Part shown: one piece after another, positions 55,700 to 64,000 of the stretch
Numbering within the stretch: position 1 is the stretch's first letter
How the letters are laid out: each line of letters begins with the position of its first letter
Origin: Cryptomeria japonica
Lineage: Eukaryota; Streptophyta; Pinopsida; Cupressales; Cupressaceae
DNA length: 64,000 nucleotides
Assembly: GCF_030272615.1 (NCBI RefSeq)
Contig: NC_081412.1
Span: 341,561,370-341,625,369 of the forward strand
Reading direction: 5' to 3'
Notes under the pieces: model-generated
Told to the model about the DNA's origin: nothing
The model's input: only the letters and a program-made list of their open reading frames with translations
The model's database searches: none
Made by a program: the position numbers and the translations under genes

Positions 55700-58600
55700 A
55701 GGATTTAGGGGTCACTTGCATAGCTCCTAATTGCGAAAAACAGCACTGAGCGGGGTGATCACTTCAGTGTTATAATTAATATATAAAAAATTGAATGCTG
55801 GTTTGCTGTGGTAGCTGATTTGAATCTCCAACTTCAAAAATATCTATAATTCTTTAACTAGAAATAAATAATAGATTATGGGTGGGCTACTGTGTTGATA
55901 GTTCATCAGTGTTGTATTTAAATGCTCCAAATATATCTGCTGTGTTGATTGTGACAAAAGAGAACCAATTACTAAGTATTGAAATATGTGAGACAAGCAA
56001 TTTAATCAGATATTACTCAATATTCCAATTGGTATATTACAGCAAACATGGGAACAGCATAGTTATCACGTGAACGAAGAATGCATATGCAGGGAAAAAA
56101 TATTAACAGATTCTCAGCTCCTTGCTGCTTGAAATCTACATTTGTTTCTGGTTTGAAAATTCAACTGCAATTGTTTTAAAACCTTTCACAGAGCTGTTTA
56201 GGATCATTTAGGGTTTTGGATTTTTCTTTAAAACAAGTGTTCTAATGTTTAGGTTTTATTGGATAAGTTATCCAAAAAAAAAGGAAAAAAATGCATGCTA
56301 TTTATTCTCACATTTCATTCAAAAAACCATGGGTTATTGACCAAAAAACAGTCGTTGGACAAAAATAGTGCAAAAGTTTGACGCACACACCAACCGCTAG
56401 ACAACATTTAATCAAGATTAGTCACAAGCGATTCCCATTTCTGCTTCTCTTGTTTGCAGGTTAATTTTGTGGCTGATTCAGAGGACAAACAAGTGCTACA
56501 TGTTTGCATTGGTAACATGCTTTGCATCTACACAGAATGTTCCCATAATCCACTGGTTTGACAAATTCACTGCCCCCAATTCTATGCCAGATATTCAAGT
56601 AGCAGGTAAATTCTTAAGACGTCAAATATTATCCAATAGAATTCCTGGTAGGTTTGAGAGATTTTTCAGCCCCAAAATCAATAGGGAACAGGGGAAGACA
56701 TTTATCCATACCAGAGCTGTATTAGGTAGATTAACCGTTGGGTTGAAACTTTGGAAACCAAAATTTCAAGAAAACACCTTTCCTCGGGAACCATCCTCAC
56801 TATAAGATGTCCTTTTCTTTTGTCATTGCAAATAAAGCCATAAATAATCTGTTGGCATCATTAAAATGTCCATCAAGCCCCCAGACTTCCTTGATACTAG
56901 ACCCAGGTTTTGGGGGTCTTTAGACCCAAGTATGCTTCCATATATCAGTTAATTAGGGTTTCCAAATCCTATATGCAATATCTTCATCTGAAAAGTGATT
57001 TTTTTAAGAAACGGGATACACATTCAATTTTAAGCTAACAGCCATTCTCCTTGCAACATAGGAAGGTGGTTCCACCATCTTTTGAGAACATGCAAAAGAA
57101 TCAGCAATCTATTATTGGTGGGACCGTGGGAGTCTCTGGAAGGGCAATTTTGAACTTGCAAACCTGGTGAAAAAAGCAGACCATAGTCCTCCAGGGGCAT
57201 CAGTTTACCTAGAAATGGAAGCCTGATTTCTGTTAATAACAGAGGGGTGGAAGGGATGGATTGGAAAGAGTAAGTTTGGGAAAATGGAGGAAGGAATTTA
57301 CAGTAGACAAATGGTCATTTACCAAGAAATTTTGAAATGCAATATAGGATCATCAATCACATTTGGAATACATATCTTATAATATATAAAACCAAACTAG
57401 CACTGACAGACTAAAACCTTCTGTAACTGCATAATTATCAAATAGGGTTTCTTAGGGAAGAATGTTTGTGCCAACTATTTTGAGCATACATAAGCTTTGA
57501 TTGCACAAGAAGCCCATCACTATTGCCAACAGGGCAAGCTAGATAACTACACAGATGTTTCTGCCACCAGCACTTCTTTCGAATTCATATTTATTCATGG
57601 ACCGCAAAGTATTTCATAAGCGATCACTGCATTCTTTGAATAATATATAAGAGGGGGATTTTAAGTACAAGAGATTGGAGTGTGGAATAAAATTGCATAA
57701 AATAATACATAACATTTGAGCTTCTATGAAAAACCCTAACAAGAACTGCAAAGTGTAGATAAGAATCACAAAGTCACCTTCAAATATCTCTCACACACAC
57801 ATATTGTGTGCATCAAAGGAATGTTCTGGCATGGAAATACAATTAAGAAATATTTTAGAGAACTGAGGTAAAGTTTTTAAGTCATCTATTGCATTCAGCA
57901 CCTTCCATTTGATTTGAACATGAGATCAGTTTTATTGCTTCCACACTACAGTCCACTAAATGGCAACCCTAGAACCCTCAAAACTCCATCTCATTGCAAA
58001 ATGGAACATTCAAAGCTTTCATCATTCAACTACCTTTCCCAAAACTTCCCAAACATTACAAAGGAGTCTGTCAATCTTATACACGAGAAAACAATACAAG
58101 ATTGAAGAGACTTACAAAAATAAGATTATAGAATGTAAATTGAAGAAGATACAAAATGAAGCTTCCTGGAACATGGAAAAGCAGCAGATAAACTGCCAAT
58201 TAAAGACAGAAGAATAGTGGAAATCCTTGGAAACAAATCCATTTTGACTAATGTGTTTGGAAACAAATCCAATCTAATTAATGCGTTTCGTGCAATGTCC
58301 TTCCTTTAATGGACTGTAAGATACACAGAAACCCATAGACTGAAAGGTTATAATATTGTACACAGCAATCTTACCTGACCTGAAACATGTAAGCCATAGG
58401 TAAATAATTCTGATAGCGTCAAGTCAATCAAAATTGTATAAGCACAAATTAATTTCAACAGACTCACTCCCCATGCTGAAGTTGGAGAGGACAAGCCATT
58501 TAACAGGATAAATTACTTCAACCTCCATATGCTGATGAGAATAAATCCTTCTTGCAGTCAAGCAGCAACGAAATCCATCAAGAGGATCTAATTTCACAGA

Positions 58601-58977
58601 TGCATCCCCGTGAGATAACTATAATGGCACAGCATGGATATGACAAGACAACTTCTTTCTATTACAAATTACACATAATAAAAATAAAAAATAAAAAATA
58701 AATAAACAATTCAATGAAGCCATGGGCCTAGACTCACTGAATTACTCTGAGAAGATTACAATCTGACAGTAACTGCAATTATCTGGATCAAGTTATTTAA
58801 TTCTCAGGATAACACATGTCTATGCGTTTAATAATAACACAACTGACAAACATGAGAAGACAGAAGTGCACTAAAGGCAGGAATCAGAGAGTTGACTTGA
58901 GAAAAGTGAAAACTTACTACAATAACTGCAGCATCAAAAACAGTTTTAGTTGACAATCCTGATTATAATCACCTTGG
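55700..58977. other. Intergenic sequence and likely 3' region of the CCCH gene
   Basis: No recognised element. A plus-strand open frame of 112 codons at 56467-56805 (MPDIQVAGKFLRRQILSNRI) matches nothing I know and has no promoter or splice support. The part nearest 58977 should include the 3' UTR of the minus-strand gene; no clear poly(A) signal was picked. Confidence 0.5.
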
Positions 58978-61900
58978 CTACAGAACTTCAGTCGGGATAT
59001 CCACTTGAGCAAAATTATTGGCATTACTGTTGCCACCATTCAATTTTGATGCCCCAGTATTTTCTTTTGACTGAGGAATTGAACACTGTGCAGGGTTAGA
59101 TTGATTATCTTCATCATTCAGATTTTGGTCTTGAAATCCACACCTTTCCATCAAGACCTCAACTGTTTTGTCTGAATTTCTAGCTCCATTTGCATTAACC
59201 TCTTCTGCATAAGAGGTTTCTTTTCCACCCTGAACTGCTTCACTAGAGAATTCATCATCAAACTCAGGTGCTCCAACATGTGCTTCCTTTTCAGCAGCAG
59301 TGGCTCCATTATTAAAACCCTTTGAAATTTGACAAGCATCATTCTCAACATTGCTGTGGCTAAGAGTGCTATTGGAAGGCATTAACCAGACAAAATGCAA
59401 GTTTTGTCCTTGCAAAGATTTACCGTGACCAAAAGCTCTTTCAGCTGCACGTCGGGTAGTGTAAGCAACACGCACACTACATTTCTCCGCCTTAGTCACT
59501 TCATCTGCATAACCTTCTACATCATCAAATTCCACAGAGGAGAGATCACCAAATACTGAAAAGCGTTCTTTCAAAACAGCAATCTGCAAAGAAATTCCAT
59601 GAATCAAGAAGAGTTAAATTTAATAATTCAATTCCTGGGCCTCTTGATGTCAATTCTTCAATTTAAAAATAAAATTCAAGATCAGTACACTCACATCCAT
59701 GAGACATGCAGGTAAAGGTGGAAGAATCTTAAATGCAGTGGGTCGATTGTCCAACTTAAAACGGTTTGGACTAAACATTGGTGATGCTGCTAATCTTGGG
59801 AAACGTGGAAAAGGTGGTTTAAAAACCTTTGGTGATGTGTGGGAAAATACTGCAGGTGATAGCAAGCTTGAGCCAGCCATCTGATTTGGGACATCTCCAC
59901 AATTTCCCTTAATTAAATTCTCAACCCCAGGGCCAGAATCTGAGCCAGCAGATGACTGAAGGCTAGAAATAAAAGATTTGTTTAAGTGTGCACATTCAGC
60001 AGTTGTATCTGATTTATGTTGTCCATCTTGATCTGTATCCAGTACATCATGTTTACAAAATGAACCCTACAAAGAAATCAAAACATCAACAATAGTGCAT
60101 CAAAAAGAATACCATCAAAACTGCATGCATTCTCTTTGCTAAATGACAAAACTAAGAGCCTCACCTGTTTCTCGAGTTTATCCAATTGACGTCGAAAACT
60201 CTCACGCTTCTGGGCCAATATTTCCTGCTTGCAACGAAGAGCCTCCAAAAGCTCTAGTTTTTCTTGCTTTTTTTGCACATTAGATATAGAAGGGATGGAA
60301 AACTCATCTGTCCCAACAGATCTCAAAGCACTTGTTTCAGTGGAAGAAACCTCAAGGGTTGAAATTCCAGGAACAACCGGACAGACATCATTAACTTTTT
60401 CCTTTCCTTTTTCAGCTTCCATTTTCTGGGGTTGAGAATTTGATATCCCTCCAGTTGCAATTCTCCCAGGAGGAACTATTGTTACACTACTTTCACCACC
60501 TGTCAAAATGCTATCCCTATTGGCCCATGACAATCTAATAAAACGGTTTCCCATGACGGCATCTGGAGAAGCAAGGGCAGCTTCAGCACTATCCCTATGA
60601 CGAAACTGTACAAAAGATTTTTCAGAATTTTTAGGGATGTGAATGTCAAGAACTTCTCCAAACTTCTGAAAATGAGAAAGGAGAAGTTCCCTTCTATTAC
60701 TTTGGGGGGGTATACAATTGACAAAGAGTGTCCGTACAGCTTTCTCAGTTCCCTTTCCACGACTTCCACGAGAACCATTACCACTAGCAAGGAAACCAGA
60801 GCTCAAACGAGAACCTGACTCTCCGTTCAATCCAGGAATAACAGAGTCATTAACTTTTCCTTGTTGCAGAGGGACTTTGACAGCTTTGGCCCCAGTATCT
60901 TCATATCCTTTCATCTCAATACCACACTTTCCCGAGCAGATACTTCCACATCTGTAACAATGTTTTTCACCATACACTTTCTTTCGGGATTTCTTTCCAC
61001 TCTGCACAGCTTTACTTGATGTATCTCCCCTCTTATTATCTCCTAAATGATTGCAAGTGGGATCTATGGGTCCCATCCGGCCCCATACAGAGGGGACTAC
61101 AACATTATGGGAGACAACAGCTGCACTCATGCTTTGACCAGACCTCTCATTGTCACCATCAGACAATCGACAGCTATGTCTATCAGATGAATTATCATCC
61201 CACAAATGCTCCTCAACTTTCCCAAGTGACAAAAGTTGGATCAGTGCACATGAAGAGTCTGGGCGATCCTTGTTCCAGAGAGGTTGATCTGGGTCATAGA
61301 AATCTGGTTCATTTTCTACAGATGCAGTTGACATTCCATTCAAATGAGCAGTATCATCATTTGCACGGTATTTCTTAATGTACGAACTTTTGCTGCTTGG
61401 TGCTAGGGTGGAAACAACAGCACTTGATATCCCACCAACTGCCCCACTTTTCATCCCTAGCAAGTGCCCAGTTGGAAGTGAAACTGGAAGATTGAACTGA
61501 GAAAGACTCTGAAATTAAAGCAACATTGTTAATAAAATATTCAAAGATATCAAAATGTCATAACACCATTACAAGCAACAATGTACAAATATACAAGTCC
61601 ATCATTTACAGTACTGAAGTCTATAAATACATTTTGAAGTAATTCATATATAACATGAAATACATAGCAATATTATCTCTAGTATTGTTATCTCAAAAAA
61701 TCATTATTGCACCTGAACATCTTCTACAACAATCCTATTGAGGCCATGTTCCATTGGGCACATGTCTCCTCTAAGGCAAAAACCACGTTCCTCAAAGTCC
61801 CTGCACCGTGGATGCCCCATGCCCATGCCTAATCCAAAGGTAGCATTCAAGGAAGGCCCTCGTCCTCCTTGCATTCCAGAATGCATAGGATGCAACTGCT

Positions 61901-63632
61901 CCAGACTACAACTTGATAATCCAGGAATCATCCCAAAAGCATTCCATGCTGAATTTGTTGCCTTTACACTGTTAGTAATGGCCCTTCCAGTTCCAGGAAA
62001 AAGACTTGTTGATGTGGTTCCCTGAGGAAGCACTGCCGATGCAAAATCAACTGTTTCAACAGAGGTGAACCTTGAATCATGCGGAGCCCAGGCAAATGTA
62101 CTTCTTCCCCTTCCTCTTCCTGAACCAGCATGAGGAAATGTGTTTTGGCCATCAAATCGAGACTCAGACTCATTGTGAAATATATGACTCACTCTGGCAA
62201 CTCTCTGACCTCCATCCGCATTCAAATGAGGAGATAGTGAAGATCCATACCGCTTTCTATCATGCTTCACAGAGCTTTCTTTGTCTAAGTGTGATGCAGT
62301 ATATTCCCTGCAACGATTTGAAAACTGTGACTCACTTTCCTGCAATGATTGCCCATTCTCTGAATACCTGCCCCACTTCTTGTTTGATCTCCTCTCTTCA
62401 TCACCTTGGCCATCCTGATCAAAAGATTGGGACCGTGTGACTCTCCTGTGTTTATGGTTACGATCATCATCATCATCATCACTTATACCCTTTTCCTCAA
62501 GCTCATTAAATGCACCTACTGCAGCAACGGGAAGTCTCTCGGGCTGTGGAGAAGAGTTTCCCAATTCTGTGGGACCTCCACTAACAACAGCTGTAGGAGT
62601 TTCATTTGTCTGGGTGCCTTCTGCTTGCTCATTAGAAGTTACAATTGAACCATCTTCAATAGCGTGAAACAGTTTTATAACAAATGACTTTGTTTCTGCA
62701 CATGAGAAGAAATTTCAAATTGATAAACCTGGAGCATCCACTTCTATTGCTCTTTACAAAATGTAACTTTCTATTCTCAGATGACTGTCAAATACCATAC
62801 AAGATAGGTTAAAAACATCATTTTTCTATTGCTACTTACAAACGATGGTTTCTTTACTGCAATCATCACAATGCACTATATTTACCAATCAAATTCATGT
62901 TTCCTTAAATTCTTAAGTAAAACTCCTGTTTTGCTTCTGAGGAAGAAATACACTACACAACCAGGCAACCATCTTTACAGTTTGGATGAGCACATGTAAC
63001 AAGGAAATACTAGTTTTATGTGATGATTACAAAGTATGGATAAGCCAGGAAAATACAGCACTCTCTTCTTTCCATTCGACTAGAAGCCATACTTTACCAT
63101 GGAGAGGGAAAAAATCTATGGAACCAGCAACACCACAGTGTTAAAGACTACTCAACAATCTCTCAAGCATGAATGGCAAGGTGCTTAGGAAAATGAAGCC
63201 TATGCCTGCTAAGCTAGAATGCAACAGAGCATTTGTGATCCAACAACAATGAAGCTCACTGTTACATTTCCAGGAAGTTCCAAAAAGTGGAAGGCATGTG
63301 CATTCCACATTATGTACAAAAAGCCAAGGATCGTGGTTCACTTGTTGACTTTTCCATAAGAACATAACAGTATGCTTCAAAATCTAAGAGATCTATGGTT
63401 CAAAATAGGAATACTCCTCAAATTTGTATGCAGTAAAGCATGTCAATTGTAATTTAATGCCCCTCTCCCTATTATCCAGCTATATCTTGCTAGAAGAAGT
63501 AGTTGCCACATTCCATTCACATAAGGAGAATATCAAGTAACTATATTTTTTTCCGTAAATAAAACAAGAGGAGATACCTGCAGTTCTTAACTGCACAAAG
63601 TCAACACAGCTGTTAAAGCTCAAGTTCGGGGA
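58978..63632 (-). CDS. CCCH and RRM RNA-binding protein, RBM26/27-like (5' end missing)
   Basis: Five exons in frame: 63632-63578, 62695-61713, 61508-60165, 60066-59695, 59583-58978 (TAG at 58980-58978), about 1,119 codons. Introns have GT/AG ends and phases agree at every junction. The first exons encode CVDFVQLRTA then TKSFVIKLFHAIEDG, resembling the PWI-like N-terminus of RBM26/27. Next come an acidic and basic stretch (SDDDDDDRNHKHRR) and a CX8CX5CX3H finger (CRDFEERGFCLRGDMCPMEH, about residues 316-335). A Cys-rich knot (CYRCGSICSGKCG) follows, then an RRM (LFVNCI and SFVQFR, about 604-676), a coiled coil (QEKLELLEALRCKQEILAQK) and a second RRM-like domain in the last exon. It resembles Arabidopsis zinc finger CCCH protein 41. 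Animal relatives work in nuclear poly(A) RNA surveillance with the MTR4/ZFC3H1 machinery; the same role in plants is inference. No ATG was found: the first exon here begins at an acceptor, so upstream exons lie beyond the window. Confidence 0.9.
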
Positions 63633-64000
63633 CTACACCGCAATGGTTGCAGATGTAGAAGCTTTTGTATTAGATAAATTCCGCAAACATATGTGGGTAA
63701 TGTGCTAGGGAGAAAAAATAAGTATTATCTTGACTAGTTCAACCCCACGTGTGACCATCAACAAAAAACATATATAGCAGCTCATGTTCCATGGAGAGCA
63801 AAGATTCTTATTGCATCATTCTAGCATCAAATCATTCAAATATCAATCATTAAGACATCAATTCCTTCAAGCATCATTTAAGCATCCACCCATCAATCCT
63901 TCAAGACATGACGATTAAGAGAAATCAAGCAATCATTGATACTCTAGAAAACTCCTTAGGCAAATGGATTTGAATTCAAGAAAGTGTCTTGAAAATAGGA
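63633..64000. other. Probable intron of the CCCH gene with repeat-like sequence
   Basis: No exon recognised. 63810-63920 carries loosely repeated CAATCATT/AAGCATC wording on the plus strand, as in retroelement LTR ends, so a transposon may sit in this intron. Confidence 0.4.

Noticed and set aside
56467-56805. 112-codon plus-strand gene
   Set aside because: No recognised family and no supporting signals; kept only as a note in the intergenic entry.

Overview
The window looks like plant nuclear DNA, most likely from a conifer or another large gymnosperm genome (inference). It is about 64 kb of mostly dead, nested transposable elements. Only two loci look intact: one unrecognised open reading frame of about 1,070 codons, and the 3' part of one spliced housekeeping gene. 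LTR retrotransposons of many families, hAT transposons with G-rich subterminal repeats, long AT microsatellites and a plant-mobile-domain pseudogene fit such a genome. No bacterial or organellar signature was seen, and no tRNA or rRNA gene was recognised.

Layout. 1-3.4 kb: decayed Ty3/gypsy pol with its polypurine tract and LTR start. 3.4-7.6 kb: two direct copies of a 1.95-kb sequence. 7.6-10.3 kb: truncated Ty1/copia on the minus strand. 11.3-13.7 kb: minus-strand plant-mobile-domain (MAIN-like) pseudogene with a TATA box. 16.7-22.4 kb: structurally complete but mutated Ty1/copia element with both LTRs, primer site and near-perfect 5-bp target duplication. 23.0-25.6 kb: element with long terminal inverted repeats that contains a smaller inverted-repeat element. 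27.1-32.6 kb: hAT relics and a short LTR element of 1.5 kb. 33.2-43.3 kb: copia LTRs and gag, a gypsy gag-protease-RNase H fragment, and a hAT element cleanly inserted into the copia gag. 43.3-46.6 kb: a hAT transposon with a broken transposase gene; the 494-bp element at 32.1 kb is its deletion derivative.

The most unusual region is 46.6-54.3 kb. Thirteen copies of an approximately 35-base imperfect hairpin recur mostly every ~166 bp. They are followed by an AT-rich segment, a TATA box, a leader with its own minisatellite and a putative 197-bp intron flanked by an 11-bp direct repeat. Then comes the uninterrupted ORF at 49998-53219. The arrangement suggests the long LTR or promoter region of a large retroelement driving a gene of unknown function (inference).

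58.98-63.63 kb, minus strand: five exons of a plant RBM26/27-like CCCH plus RRM RNA-binding protein, the only recognisable conserved host gene. Its 5' end lies outside the window or was not found.
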